Below are positions 10,985-20,866 of a DNA stretch of 35,991 nucleotides, piece after piece. The notes beneath the pieces are model-generated. The model saw nothing but the letters and a program-made list of their open reading frames with translations. It was not told the DNA's origin and searched no databases. Both the position numbers and the translations under genes were made by a program. The stretch comes from Candidatus Contendibacter sp. (GTDB lineage Bacteria > Pseudomonadota > Gammaproteobacteria > Competibacterales > Competibacteraceae): positions 1 through 35,991 of the forward strand of contig WBUJ01000022.1 in NCBI GenBank assembly GCA_008933795.1, given 5' to 3'. Each line of letters opens with the position of its first letter. The stretch's first letter is position 1.

Positions 10985-13900
10985 ATGAGATTGGTCGCCC
11001 GCTTGATGATGGCTGTTGCATTAGTGCTCGTGTCTGCTTTGAGCTGGGCGCAAATCAGCTATTTCACTCTGATCGATTCCGATAACAATGCGGCGACGGG
11101 TTGCGCCGTCACCCTCCCGACGGCGGGCAGCGTGCCGGGGATCGAGCGGCGGCTGACGGCGACCGTCTCCGAAAACGCCGCGCCGCAGGTCACCCAGCTC
11201 AGTCTGGAAAGCTGCGTCGGAAGCAGTTTCGGCGCCGCGGTGGCGCTGCCGGGCACCCCCTATCCGGTGGGGTTGAACAACGGCGTCGGGGGAGCCGATG
11301 TCGTCGAACAAGCCGTGCTGGCCAACGACATCGCCCCCCCGGGGCCGCCCCTGCGCCTGTACTTCGCCGCGCAAGGGCGGACCAGCGATGACCTGCTGGG
11401 GGCGGCGGGTGCTCCGCTCCTGTTCAATCTCTGGCCCACCGGAGAGTCGGTGGGTATTCCGACGCTGTCGGAATGGGGTTTGCTGGGACTGATCCTGCTC
11501 CTGCTGGTTGCGGTGATCCGGCAACGCTCCCGTCTGCCGGGAAGCATGGTTGCCGTATTGCTGGTGGGGATGCTGACCAGTCTCGCCTGGGCGGCGGGCT
11601 TTCTGCTGGACGGCCAGGTCAACGACTGGCAGGGCGTGCCGGCGGCCACCGATGCGGCAGGCGATAGCGCGGCGAACACCGACATTCTCGCGGCCTTCGC
11701 TGCCCGGGAAGGCGGGAATGCGTTTTTCCGCATCGATGCCGCCAATATCCAAACACCCAATCAGGCGCCGAGCTTCACCAAGGACGCGGATCAAACGGTG
11801 CTGGAAGACGCCGTGGCGCAGACCGTGCCCGGCTGGGCCACGGCCATCGACGATGGCGACCCCGGGTCGGTGCAGACCCTGACCTTCAATATCATCGGCA
11901 ACACCAATCCCAGTCTGTTCAGCGCCGGGCCGGTGGTCGACGCCACCACGGGCAATCTCACCTACACCCCGGCGGCCAACGCCAACGGCGCCGCCACCAT
12001 CACCCTGGTGTTGAAAGACGACGGCGGCACCGCCATTGGTGGCGTGGATACCAGTGCGCCGCAAACCTTCGTCATCAACGTGACGCCGGTCAACGACGCG
12101 CCCAGCTTCACCAAGGGGGCGGATCAGACGGTGCTTGAGGGTGCCGGGCTGCAGACCGTCAACTCCTGGGCGACCGCCATCTCGGCGGGGCCGGCGAACG
12201 AATCCAGCCAGACGCTCACCTTCAACATCACCGGCAATACCAATGCGCCGCTGTTCAGCGTCGGGCCGGCGATTTCCCCGGCGGGTGTGCTCACCTACAC
12301 CCCGACAGCGGGTGCCAGCGGCACGGCCACGATCACCGTGACGCTCTCGGATAACGGTTCCGGGGTCGCCCCCAACGTCAACACCAGCGCCGCGCAAACC
12401 TTCGTCATCACCGTCACCGCCGTGGACGATCCGCCCGTGGGAGTGAACGACCTTGCCACCGTGGCCGAGGACGCCCCGGCCACCGCGATCGACGTGCTGG
12501 CCAACGACACCGATCCCGACGGCGGGCCGCGCGCCATCACCTCGGTGCAAACGCCGTCCACCCAAGGCGGGACGGTCGTCATCACCAACAGCGGGGCGGA
12601 CCTGACCTACCAGCCTGCCTTGAACTACTGCAACACCCCGCCGGGCGTCACCTTCGACACCTTCACCTACACCCTGACGCCGGGCAGTGCCAGCGCCACC
12701 GTCAGCGTCACCGTCACCTGCGTCGATGACCCACCGGCGGTCGATCTGAACGGGCCGGCCGCTGGCATCGACTTCACCGCGAGCTTCACCGAAGGCGGTG
12801 GCGCGGTGGCCATCGTCGACGCCGCCGCCCTGACGACGAGCGACCTCGACAGCCCGAACCTGGCCTCCGCCACGGTGACCCTGACCAACTTGGTCGATAC
12901 CGGCCAGGAAACGCTGGCGGTGGACCCTGCCACGGTAGCCCCCACCGTTTCCGCCATCACCGCCAACTATAACGGGGGCACCGGCGTGCTTGCTCTGACC
13001 GGACCCGCCACCCTCGCCCAGTTCCAAACGGCGTTGCGCAGCCTCACCTACAACAACGGCTCGGCCAACCCCGACCAAACGGCGCGCGTCATCAGCGTCG
13101 TGGTCAACGACGGCGCCAGCAACAGCCCCGTTGCGACCTCGACCGTCACCGTCAACGCCATCAACTCCGCCCCCAGCTTCACCAATGGCGCGAATCCACC
13201 GGTTGACGAAGACGCCGGCGCGCAGACCGTCAATCCGTGGGCGACCGCCATCAACGACGGCGATGGCGGCGGCCAAACCCTCACCTTCAATATCACTGGC
13301 AATACCAACCCTGGCCTGTTCAGCGCCGGGCCGGCGATTTCCCCGGCCGGCGTGCTCACCTACACCCCGGCGGCCGACGCCAACGGCGCCGCCACGATCA
13401 CCGTGACGCTCTCGGACGACGGCGGCACCGCCAACGGCGGTGTGGACACCAGCGCGCCGCAAACCTTCGTCATCAATGTCACTGCCGTGAACGACGCGCC
13501 CAGCTTCATCAAGGGGCCGGATCAGACGGTGCTGGAGAACGCCAGCGCACAGACCGTGAGCCCCTGGGCCACGGCGCTCTCGGCCGGGCCAACGGATGAA
13601 GCCGGCCAGACGCCATTCACCTTCAACGTGACCGGCAACACCAATCCCGGCCTGTTCAGCGCCGGGCCGGCGATTTCCCCGACCGGCGTGCTCACCTACA
13701 CCCCGGCCCCCGGCCAAAGCGGCGTCGCGACCGTCACCGTCACGCTCTCGGACACGGGTTCCAACACCCCGCCCAACGTCAACACCAGCGCCGCGCAGAA
13801 CTTCACGATCACCGTCACCGCCGTGGACGACCCGCCCACCGCCGTGGCCGATGCCGCCACGGTCGTTGAAGACTCTGGGGCCAACGCCATCAACGTGCTG

Positions 13901-16900
13901 GCCAACGACACCGACCCCGACGCCGGTCCGATTGCCGTCGGCTCTGTCACCCAACCGACTAATGGCACGGTCGTCATCACCGGTGGGGGCACGGGTTTGA
14001 CCTATCAACCCAACGCCAACTACTGCAACAATCCGCCCGGCACGACGCTCGACACCTTCACCTATACCCTGACCCCAGGCGGCAGCACGGCGACCGTCAC
14101 CGTCACCGTCACCTGCGTCGACGACCCACCCCTGGCGGTCGATGACACCGCCACGGTTGACGAAGACTCCGGGGCCAACTCCATCGACGTGCTGACCAAC
14201 GACACCGACCCCGACGCCGGTTCCAAGTTCATCAACTCGGTGACGCAACCGACCAGCGGCACGGTCGTCATCACCGGTGGGGGCACGGGTTTGACCTACC
14301 AGCCCAACGCCAACTACTGCAACAATCCGCCCGGCACGACGCTCGACACCTTCACCTATACCCTGACGCCGGGCAGCGACACGGCGACGGTCTCGGTCAC
14401 CGTCAACTGCTTGAACGACGCCCCGGTCATCACCCTGCCCGGCCCGACCGTGGCCTATGACACGGTCACCCCGGTCATTTTGGATGCCACGGCCACCGTC
14501 GCCGACATCGACTCGCCCAACTTCGACACCGGCGTGCTCGCCGCCAATGTCACCACCGATTGCGAGAACGACGACCGCATCGGCGTCCGCGATCAGGGAG
14601 CGGGCGTCGGCAATATCAGTGTCAGCGGCTTGACCGTTCGTTACGATTTCGGTAGTGGTCCGGTCGCGATCGGCACCATTGCCACCGAATTCAACTGCGC
14701 CACCCCGGCGGTACCGACGCTGGCGATCACCCTGAATGCCAGCGCCGACCTCATCGCGACCCAGGCGCTGCTGCGTAACCTCACCTACTTCAGCTTCAGT
14801 ACCCCGACCGGCACGTCCCGAGTGGTCGAGGTGGTCCTCACCGACGGCGACGGCGGCACCAGCACCACCGCGACGAAGACCGTCAACATCGACGCCGCGC
14901 CCACGGTCTTCACCATCGTCCCGGCCAACAACGCGACCGCAATAGCGGTCAACAACAACGTGGTCGTGGCCTTTAGCGAGGCGGTCAACGCTACGGCGAG
15001 CGCCTTTAGCCTGGAGTGCCCGCTGGGAACGCCGGTCACCTTTACCGCCACGCCCGCCTTGCCGGCCAGCAATGCCACTGTCATACAACTCGACCCCAGC
15101 AGCGACCTCCCCAACGGGGTGACCTGCACGGTGCGGGTGGACAAGGACGAGATCACCGACGTTGACAGCAACGATCCGCCCGACAACATGACGGCGGATT
15201 TCACCTCCACCTTCACGACGGTCGACGCTGCGCCGCGCGTGACCTCGACCACCCCGACGGCGAGCGCTACGGTCGGCACCGGCCAGACCGTCACATTGAA
15301 CTTCAGCGAAAGCGTCGACATCGCCGTCGGTGGCATCACCTGGAACTGCGGCGGCGCGGTGAGCTTCGCCCCGGCCTTGCCGCAAACCGGCGTCAGCAGC
15401 CTCACGCTCACCCCGAGCAGTGCACTGCCTGAAGGCGCGACCTGCACGGTCACCCTCGAATCGACCTTGATCACCGACGTCGATAGCGTCGATCCGCCCA
15501 ACCAACTCGACGGCAACGGCGACAACGACACCAGCGATGGCGACGCCGACGACTTCACGCTGAGCTTCACCGTCGATACCGCGCCGACCTTCGTCAGCAG
15601 CGGCCCGGCTAACGGCAACGTCAACGTCAACGTCAGCAGCAACATCGCGGTCAACTTCAACGAAGCGGTCAATGTCGCCCTCGGCGGCTTAGCCCTCGAC
15701 TGCGGCGGTGGTGGCCGCGCCTACAGCTTAAGCGGCAGTGGCACCAACATTATTATCATGGACCCCGCCATCAATCTGCCCGGCGGCACGAGCTGCACGG
15801 TCACGATCAGCGGTGGCGGCATCAGCGACATCGACACTGCTGACCCGCCGAACGTCATGGCGACCAACGAGAGCTTCAGCTTCATCACGCAATCGCTTGC
15901 CGAGGACGATGCCTATACCGTCACTCCGCATCTGACGCTTGCCGTGGATACCGGCATCCAGAGCGGCCGGGTCACGGCCAACGACCAACTCGGCGTCGGC
16001 AGCATCACCAGCTTCGGCTTCGCGCCAAGCTGCACCGGCACCGCCCCCGGCGCTCAACTCGATGCCGGCGCGGCGAACGGCCGCCTGACGCTGAACGGCG
16101 ACGGCAGCTTCAGCTACGAACCGCCCGCCGGGTTGAACGCCCTGACTCGCACCTTCTGCTACACGGTCACCGGCGGTGATACCGCCAATGTCACTTTCAG
16201 CATCCTCAATCAGCCGCGCACCTGGTTCATTAACGCGACCGCCGCAGCCGGTGGCAACGGCACCCAAGCCAGGCCGTTCAACACACTCACCGGTGCCGGC
16301 AGTTTCAATGCGGTCGCTGCCGATGGTGATGGCGACACTCTTTATCTCGAAGGCAATCACACCTGCGGGCTTACCCTGAGACCCAGCCAAGGCGTCATCG
16401 GTGGTGGTTCGAGCCAAAACCTCGCAACCTTTACCGCCATCACGCCCGTCACCGGCTCGGCCTTCCCGACACTTTCCGGTACGAGGCCACTGCTGACCGC
16501 TGCGGCGGATTGCCTAACGCTCGGCAGCAACAACACCCTGCGCGGATTCAATTTCGGCGACGTCGGGGCGGCGAATAACGCCCTCGTGGGCAGCGGTTTC
16601 GGCACCTTGACGGTCAACGACGCAACGATAGCGACCAACGGGGCGGCGCTCAATCTGAGCAACGGTACGCTCAACGCCACCTTTGGCAGCGTCTCGTCGA
16701 GTGGAGGCACGTTTAACGTGCGTCTGAACAGCATCACGGGGACGGCTGATCTGGGTAGTGGCGCACTCACGGGGGCTCTCTCGGGTGTGGCGTTCGTGGT
16801 GAGCGGTTTCAGCCTCGCGACCAACACCGTGGCGATTACCTATAGCGGCAGCATCACGGCAGGCCGACCCATCGACATCCAGAGCCACAGCGTGGGCAAC

Positions 16901-18649
16901 ATCACCCTGAGCGGCGCGCTTTCGTCCAACGGCACAAGTACGGCGATCAACATCGCCAACAACACGGGCGGCACGATTGCCTTGAGCGGCGCCAGCAAAG
17001 TCGTGTCCGCAGGGGCCAATCCGGCCGTGACGTTGAGCAACAACACCGGCGCCACGATCAACTTCAGCGGCGGCGGACTCGTGATCAGCACCACCGGCGG
17101 TGCCGGCTTCAGCGCCACCGGCGGCGGCACGGTCAACGTGACCGGCAGCGGCAACACCATCACCAGTGGCAGCGGCACGGCGCTGAATGTCGCCAACACC
17201 ACCATCGGCGCGAGCGGCTTGACTTTCCAAAGCATTTCCGCCAACGGCGCGGCCAACGGCATCGTGCTGAACAACACTGGAGTGTTGGGCGGACTGACCG
17301 TGACCGGCACCGGCGTGACCGCAGGTTCTGGCGGGACCATCCAAAACATCGCCAACCGCGGTGCGAGTTTCATCAGTGCGAGCAATATCTCGCTCAGCAA
17401 CATGAACTTCACCAACACCGCGACGGCGGCGGGCGCCCCGTGCGGCAGCGCTGCGGTCGTAGGCGCGAACACCGGCTGCAACGCTGCCATCCACTTGCAG
17501 ACGGTGACAACAGTGGCCCTTAACCGACTGAATATCACCACCAGCGGACAGCAGGGCATCAACGGTATTGACGTTACCGGCCTCACCCTGAGCAACAGCG
17601 CGCTCTCCGGCCTGGGCAACGCCCCGGATGAAGACGGGCTGCACTTCCACAATATGTTGGGGACGAACTCGATCACCAACACCACCATCGCCAGCAGCGG
17701 CGACGACAACGTGAATATCCAGAACCTGGTGGCCACGGCCTCAACGATCAATATCACCGGCGGCAGCTTCAACAACGGCGTTCAGGGCAGCGGTTTGTTG
17801 TTCGGCATCCGAGGGACGAGCAATACCACGATCAACATCTCGGGCGTCACTCTCGACAACAACTTCAGCGGCGGCATCGTCGCCGATTCCTTCGACACCG
17901 CCACCATGAAGCTCGATGTCACCGGGATCACCGACTTGAACAACAACGACGGCATTCAAGTCAGCGGCCACAATGGCAGCGCGCAATTTGACATCCACGA
18001 CAACATTGCTGGTGCGGCGGGCATCAGCAACAACGACTTTGTCGGTATCACCATCCTCAAATCAGCGTTTTCGAACGCCGGGACGTTGGAGGGGCAAATC
18101 AACAACACCGAGGTGGTGATTCCGAACGAGCGTCCTGCCGATGCTGTCTTCGTATTTGCGGCTGGTGGTAGCAACACCAGAACAAATATAACGAACAACA
18201 CGATTTTGTATCGAGGAACGCAGCGCGCGATCGTCATGCAAGGTGGGCAGGATGGTGCGGCTATCGTGGATACAACCATCACTGGTAACGCCATCGATAT
18301 GCAGCTTGATGGCACGAACAATGCGAACAGCGGCATCCAAACCAACCAGATCATTGCCACCCCAGGAGGCAATGGTTCGACATTGTGCGCGGATATCGGT
18401 GGTGCAGGTGCCGCCGGCAATGTATTTACACATTCGCTGGGCGGCGTAATGGCAGGTGGTGATATACGCGTTCGTCAGCGCAACACCGGGCCGCAGCGTC
18501 TGCCGGGCTATGGTGGCGCCGGTGGCGACACAGCCGCCGTAATCGCCTACTTGACCGGTCGCAATACCATTATTTCAGCCGCAACCGCGACTTCTACAGA
18601 TAGTCTGTTCTCGGGTGGCGGCGCCTGTATTGCCCCGGTCATTCCCTAA
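10985..18649 (+). CDS. Giant secreted repeat / beta-helix protein with mid-chain IPTL sorting signal
   Basis: The product is 2554 residues. Residues 1-22 form a classic signal peptide (cut after SALSWA). Residues 23-157 form a small exported domain. IPTLSEWG (158-165), a hydrophobic stretch (166-178) and basic RQRSR (179-183) form a complete IPTL-CTERM sorting signal, normally found at a C-terminus. A second hydrophobic, signal-peptide-like stretch follows (about 187-203, ending SLAWA). Then come cadherin/Ig-like repeats (about 258-1305): four units opening N-APSF-x-KG-DQTVLE-like, three 98-residue units with NDTDPD, and two longer units. Three Ig-like units of the SbsA/Big_5 kind (about 1305-1637) have PANNATAIAVNNNVVVAFSE-like openings. 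A further repeat-like unit (about 1638-1740) and a long Asn/Thr/Gly-rich right-handed beta-helix (about 1744-2554) complete it. No C-terminal anchor is seen. It is probably a cell-surface or released adhesin-like protein; the ligand is unknown. Confidence 0.85.
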   Translation: MRLVARLMMAVALVLVSALSWAQISYFTLIDSDNNAATGCAVTLPTAGSVPGIERRLTATVSENAAPQVTQLSLESCVGSSFGAAVALPGTPYPVGLNNGVGGADVVEQAVLANDIAPPGPPLRLYFAAQGRTSDDLLGAAGAPLLFNLWPTGESVGIPTLSEWGLLGLILLLLVAVIRQRSRLPGSMVAVLLVGMLTSLAWAAGFLLDGQVNDWQGVPAATDAAGDSAANTDILAAFAAREGGNAFFRIDAANIQTPNQAPSFTKDADQTVLEDAVAQTVPGWATAIDDGDPGSVQTLTFNIIGNTNPSLFSAGPVVDATTGNLTYTPAANANGAATITLVLKDDGGTAIGGVDTSAPQTFVINVTPVNDAPSFTKGADQTVLEGAGLQTVNSWATAISAGPANESSQTLTFNITGNTNAPLFSVGPAISPAGVLTYTPTAGASGTATITVTLSDNGSGVAPNVNTSAAQTFVITVTAVDDPPVGVNDLATVAEDAPATAIDVLANDTDPDGGPRAITSVQTPSTQGGTVVITNSGADLTYQPALNYCNTPPGVTFDTFTYTLTPGSASATVSVTVTCVDDPPAVDLNGPAAGIDFTASFTEGGGAVAIVDAAALTTSDLDSPNLASATVTLTNLVDTGQETLAVDPATVAPTVSAITANYNGGTGVLALTGPATLAQFQTALRSLTYNNGSANPDQTARVISVVVNDGASNSPVATSTVTVNAINSAPSFTNGANPPVDEDAGAQTVNPWATAINDGDGGGQTLTFNITGNTNPGLFSAGPAISPAGVLTYTPAADANGAATITVTLSDDGGTANGGVDTSAPQTFVINVTAVNDAPSFIKGPDQTVLENASAQTVSPWATALSAGPTDEAGQTPFTFNVTGNTNPGLFSAGPAISPTGVLTYTPAPGQSGVATVTVTLSDTGSNTPPNVNTSAAQNFTITVTAVDDPPTAVADAATVVEDSGANAINVLANDTDPDAGPIAVGSVTQPTNGTVVITGGGTGLTYQPNANYCNNPPGTTLDTFTYTLTPGGSTATVTVTVTCVDDPPLAVDDTATVDEDSGANSIDVLTNDTDPDAGSKFINSVTQPTSGTVVITGGGTGLTYQPNANYCNNPPGTTLDTFTYTLTPGSDTATVSVTVNCLNDAPVITLPGPTVAYDTVTPVILDATATVADIDSPNFDTGVLAANVTTDCENDDRIGVRDQGAGVGNISVSGLTVRYDFGSGPVAIGTIATEFNCATPAVPTLAITLNASADLIATQALLRNLTYFSFSTPTGTSRVVEVVLTDGDGGTSTTATKTVNIDAAPTVFTIVPANNATAIAVNNNVVVAFSEAVNATASAFSLECPLGTPVTFTATPALPASNATVIQLDPSSDLPNGVTCTVRVDKDEITDVDSNDPPDNMTADFTSTFTTVDAAPRVTSTTPTASATVGTGQTVTLNFSESVDIAVGGITWNCGGAVSFAPALPQTGVSSLTLTPSSALPEGATCTVTLESTLITDVDSVDPPNQLDGNGDNDTSDGDADDFTLSFTVDTAPTFVSSGPANGNVNVNVSSNIAVNFNEAVNVALGGLALDCGGGGRAYSLSGSGTNIIIMDPAINLPGGTSCTVTISGGGISDIDTADPPNVMATNESFSFITQSLAEDDAYTVTPHLTLAVDTGIQSGRVTANDQLGVGSITSFGFAPSCTGTAPGAQLDAGAANGRLTLNGDGSFSYEPPAGLNALTRTFCYTVTGGDTANVTFSILNQPRTWFINATAAAGGNGTQARPFNTLTGAGSFNAVAADGDGDTLYLEGNHTCGLTLRPSQGVIGGGSSQNLATFTAITPVTGSAFPTLSGTRPLLTAAADCLTLGSNNTLRGFNFGDVGAANNALVGSGFGTLTVNDATIATNGAALNLSNGTLNATFGSVSSSGGTFNVRLNSITGTADLGSGALTGALSGVAFVVSGFSLATNTVAITYSGSITAGRPIDIQSHSVGNITLSGALSSNGTSTAINIANNTGGTIALSGASKVVSAGANPAVTLSNNTGATINFSGGGLVISTTGGAGFSATGGGTVNVTGSGNTITSGSGTALNVANTTIGASGLTFQSISANGAANGIVLNNTGVLGGLTVTGTGVTAGSGGTIQNIANRGASFISASNISLSNMNFTNTATAAGAPCGSAAVVGANTGCNAAIHLQTVTTVALNRLNITTSGQQGINGIDVTGLTLSNSALSGLGNAPDEDGLHFHNMLGTNSITNTTIASSGDDNVNIQNLVATASTINITGGSFNNGVQGSGLLFGIRGTSNTTINISGVTLDNNFSGGIVADSFDTATMKLDVTGITDLNNNDGIQVSGHNGSAQFDIHDNIAGAAGISNNDFVGITILKSAFSNAGTLEGQINNTEVVIPNERPADAVFVFAAGGSNTRTNITNNTILYRGTQRAIVMQGGQDGAAIVDTTITGNAIDMQLDGTNNANSGIQTNQIIATPGGNGSTLCADIGGAGAAGNVFTHSLGGVMAGGDIRVRQRNTGPQRLPGYGGAGGDTAAVIAYLTGRNTIISAATATSTDSLFSGGGACIAPVIP
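13964..14367 (+). repeat. Near-identical 98-codon tandem units within the giant gene
   Basis: The stretch 13964-14073 recurs at 14258-14367, a 294-base (98-codon) period, with only two mismatches seen (TAT/TAC and CAA/CAG, both silent). The full repeat units extend on either side with more divergence. A third related unit lies at about 12436-12735. This points to recent duplication or gene conversion within the coding sequence. Confidence 0.85.
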
Positions 18650-18670
18650 CACAACCAAGGAGCCATGCCC

Positions 18671-19171
18671 ATGGCCGAACCCTTCCTGTCTGAAATCAGA
18701 ATCATGAGCTTCGTATTTGCGCCGAAAGGCTGGGCGCTGTGCAACGGGCAGTTGCTGCCCATCAATCAAAACCAGGCGCTGTTCTCTCTGCTGGGGACGA
18801 CGTTTGGTGGGGATGGGCGCGTGAATTTTGCGTTGCCTGACTTGCGTGCAAGAACCCCGATCCATGTCGGCGGCGGCCACACGCTCGGCGAACGAGGCGG
18901 CGAGCAGGCACACACGCTGTCCATTGCAGAACTGCCGCAGCATGTCCATGAAGCACGGGCTAGCAGCACGCCGGGTTCAACGCAAGATGCGACAAATAAC
19001 GTGCTGGGCACCGTGGCGAGCCGGATTTACACCGATCCGAGCGCCCTTACTGCGCTCAGTCCTACAACGATAACCAATGTCGGCGGCAGCCAAGCGCATC
19101 TGAACATGCAGCCGTTTTTGACCTTGAGTTTTTGTATCGCCTTGCAGGGGATTTTCCCCAGCCCCACTTAA
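18671..19171 (+). CDS. Tail-collar domain protein 1 (microcystin-dependent protein-like)
   Basis: This 166-residue protein is the first of three tandem paralogs. The N-terminal half is a phage-tail-collar fold recognisable from FAPKGWALCNGQLLPI, the SLLGTTFGGDG segment and FALPDLRARTPIH. The C-terminal half has Q-HVHEA and the shared ending GGSQAHLNMQPFLTLSF...GIFPSPT. Such proteins form trimeric fibre-tip domains in phages, and stand-alone bacterial versions are of unknown function. AAGGAG (18657-18662) is ideally placed for the ATG at 18671 and too close for the ATG at 18665, hence the start chosen. It begins 21 bases after the giant surface protein, suggesting one operon. No signal peptide is visible. 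Confidence 0.85.
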   Translation: MAEPFLSEIRIMSFVFAPKGWALCNGQLLPINQNQALFSLLGTTFGGDGRVNFALPDLRARTPIHVGGGHTLGERGGEQAHTLSIAELPQHVHEARASSTPGSTQDATNNVLGTVASRIYTDPSALTALSPTTITNVGGSQAHLNMQPFLTLSFCIALQGIFPSPT

Positions 19172-19182
19172 GGAGGTTCACC

Positions 19183-19686
19183 ATGGCACAACCCTATGTC
19201 GGTGAAATAAGGATGTTCGCCGGAAATTTCGCGCCGGCGGGCTGGATGTTTTGCGATGGGTCATTACTGCCCATTTCTGAATACGAGACCTTGTTCCAAC
19301 TGATCGGGACGACCTATGGCGGCGATGGGGAATCAACTTTCGCCCTCCCGGATCTACGCGGTCGGCTCCCGATCCATCAGGGCAATGGCTTCATCCTTGC
19401 CGAGACCGGAGGCGCGGAGGAAATCACGCTCACCATCAGTCAAATCCCCGCACATACCCATCCAATGCTCGCTTCCACGAATGTTTCACAGGACTCGAAC
19501 CCGTCAAACAAGGTTCTTGGACAGAGTGGCAGTGCGCTGCTGTACATACAAGACACCACGGATTCCAACATGAACCCGCAAGCGGTAACGTCGGTCGGGG
19601 GCAGCCAGCCGCACACGAATTTCCAACCGTATTTGTGCGTCAGCTTCATCATCTCGTTGTTCGGGATTTTCCCGTCACCCACATAG
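19183..19686 (+). CDS. Tail-collar domain protein 2 (microcystin-dependent protein-like)
   Basis: This 167-residue paralog carries the same landmarks: FAPAGWMFCDGSLLPIS, the LIGTTYGGDG segment, FALPDLRGRLPIHQG, a central ETGGAEEITLTISQIPAHTH block and GGSQPHTNFQPYL...GIFPSPT at the end. The start at 19183 follows AAGGAGG (19170-19176), which overlaps the stop of the preceding gene, so translation is probably coupled. The frame open upstream to 19132 is the tail of the preceding gene read out of frame. The variable stretch between the HTH and GGSQ blocks is where the three paralogs differ most. Confidence 0.88.
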   Translation: MAQPYVGEIRMFAGNFAPAGWMFCDGSLLPISEYETLFQLIGTTYGGDGESTFALPDLRGRLPIHQGNGFILAETGGAEEITLTISQIPAHTHPMLASTNVSQDSNPSNKVLGQSGSALLYIQDTTDSNMNPQAVTSVGGSQPHTNFQPYLCVSFIISLFGIFPSPT

Positions 19687-19696
19687 GAGTACACAC

Positions 19697-20221
19697 GTGG
19701 CTGATCCTTTTGTTGCTGAAATCCGGATTTTTCCGTTCAACTTCGCTCCCAAAGGTTGGGCGTGGTGCGATGGGCAACTGATGCCACTTTCGCAAAACAC
19801 CGCGTTGTTTTCATTGCTGGGTACCACTTACGGTGGCAACGGAAAAAGCAATTTCGCGTTGCCCGATCTGCAAGGACGAGCCCCGATGTTTTGGGGACAA
19901 GGGCCGGGATTATCGCTGCACGATATCGGTGAGACTGGGGGAGCGGAGACTGTCACCCTACTCGAATCGGAAATACCCGTGCACACACACGCTATGGGAG
20001 CACACGATATCGACCTTGGCGAACTGAACGCGCCGGCATCGAACCGCTCACTAGCGAAATCGGCGAATGCAACCGCCTATACGACTGCAAGCAACCTTGT
20101 AGGCATGTCTTCATCAACCTTAGCGCCTGCTGGTGGCGACCAGCCGCACAACAACATGCAACCTTATCTAACTTTTTATTTCTGTATCGCCCTGCAGGGG
20201 GTGTTTCCACCCCGGACTTGA
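19697..20221 (+). CDS. Tail-collar domain protein 3 (microcystin-dependent protein-like)
   Basis: This is the third paralog, 174 residues: FAPKGWAWCDGQLMPLS, the SLLGTTYGGNG segment, FALPDLQGRAPM, GETGGAETVTLLESEIPVHTH and GGDQPHNNMQPYLTFYF...GVFPPRT. The start is GTG at 19697, supported by AGGAG that overlaps the TAG stop of the preceding gene (19684-19686). The N-terminus MADPFVAEIRIF matches MAEPFLSEIRIM and MAQPYVGEIRMF of the other two. No other phage structural genes surround the triplet, so it is a bacterial surface or fibre module rather than a tail cluster. Confidence 0.88.
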   Translation: MADPFVAEIRIFPFNFAPKGWAWCDGQLMPLSQNTALFSLLGTTYGGNGKSNFALPDLQGRAPMFWGQGPGLSLHDIGETGGAETVTLLESEIPVHTHAMGAHDIDLGELNAPASNRSLAKSANATAYTTASNLVGMSSSTLAPAGGDQPHNNMQPYLTFYFCIALQGVFPPRT

Positions 20222-20323
20222 AGAACCTCACTGGAATGACGCGACTTCGTTCAACCAGACCGGAGTTCAAGCGATTCGCTGAATTCCTGGGTAGCTTGAA
20301 TTCATCCACCTAAGGATATCGCC

Positions 20324-20866
20324 ATGGCTGATAATTCCGTTCCATTGTCCGTCGTCAGTTCACGTGACACTCAATTCCTGTGGGCCAGCATCGCCATCGG
20401 TAATAACGTTCTTGTCCAACAATCGCCGTCCAGCGGCCGTGCCTACTGGTTCGTAGTGATCGAGCGCAGCTCGTTAAACGTCGTCTACAACCAGTTGCAG
20501 AAGGCGCCAAACGTGGCGCCCAATCTCGGCTCCTACAACACCAGCGACTACATCCTGATCGTCGCCACCCTCGGGCTGGGTCTGGACGTGACGCCAACGG
20601 GCGACTTGTTCCAATTCCTCGATGTCAACGGGGCCGGCCGCGAGTTGCGCCGCATCGAGCAGATCGCGCAGCAGTTCGGCTGCGGCACCATGGGCGCCTT
20701 CGGCTATGCGCTGGTGGGTGTGCTCGGCAATCAGAACCTGCCGGGCTTTGAAGCCAGCAACATCGCGGGCACGACCTTGGGTCCGGTGCTGACCATTCAG
20801 TTGCTGCCCGTCGTCATTCCTCCGGGCAAGACCATCTACACCCCGGTACTGCTGAGCGACGCTTGA
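20324..20866 (+). CDS. Hypothetical protein of the tail-collar cluster
   Basis: A 180-residue protein that I do not recognise. It has no signal peptide or clear membrane segment. It is rich in beta-branched and small residues (IAIGNNVLVQQ, YILIVATLGLGLDV, GPVLTIQLLPVVIPPG) and contains one GCGTMG segment. It begins MADNS, after AAGGA about 10 bases upstream. It lies about 100 bases after the third collar gene and its stop overlaps the TTG start of the glycosyltransferase gene, so the two are probably translated together. Its position suggests a structural or acceptor role in the same surface assembly; nothing in the sequence proves that. Confidence 0.75.
   Translation: MADNSVPLSVVSSRDTQFLWASIAIGNNVLVQQSPSSGRAYWFVVIERSSLNVVYNQLQKAPNVAPNLGSYNTSDYILIVATLGLGLDVTPTGDLFQFLDVNGAGRELRRIEQIAQQFGCGTMGAFGYALVGVLGNQNLPGFEASNIAGTTLGPVLTIQLLPVVIPPGKTIYTPVLLSDA

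Noticed and set aside
12436..14415. DNA-level repeats as a sign of separate broken genes
   Set aside because: The frame is continuous across all units from 10985 to 18649 with no internal stop, so they are domains of one protein.
11021..15505. A 1494-codon open frame on the minus strand under the giant surface gene
   Set aside because: It is antisense to repeat-rich GC-biased coding sequence that has a signal peptide, coherent repeats and a ribosome site. The minus-strand product is Arg/Gly/Asp-rich with no recognisable domain, a typical shadow of high-GC third positions.
18671..20221. Prophage or contractile-tail cluster
   Set aside because: Only collar-domain proteins are present. No sheath, tube, baseplate, terminase, lysis or integrase gene is found within 10 kb on either side.
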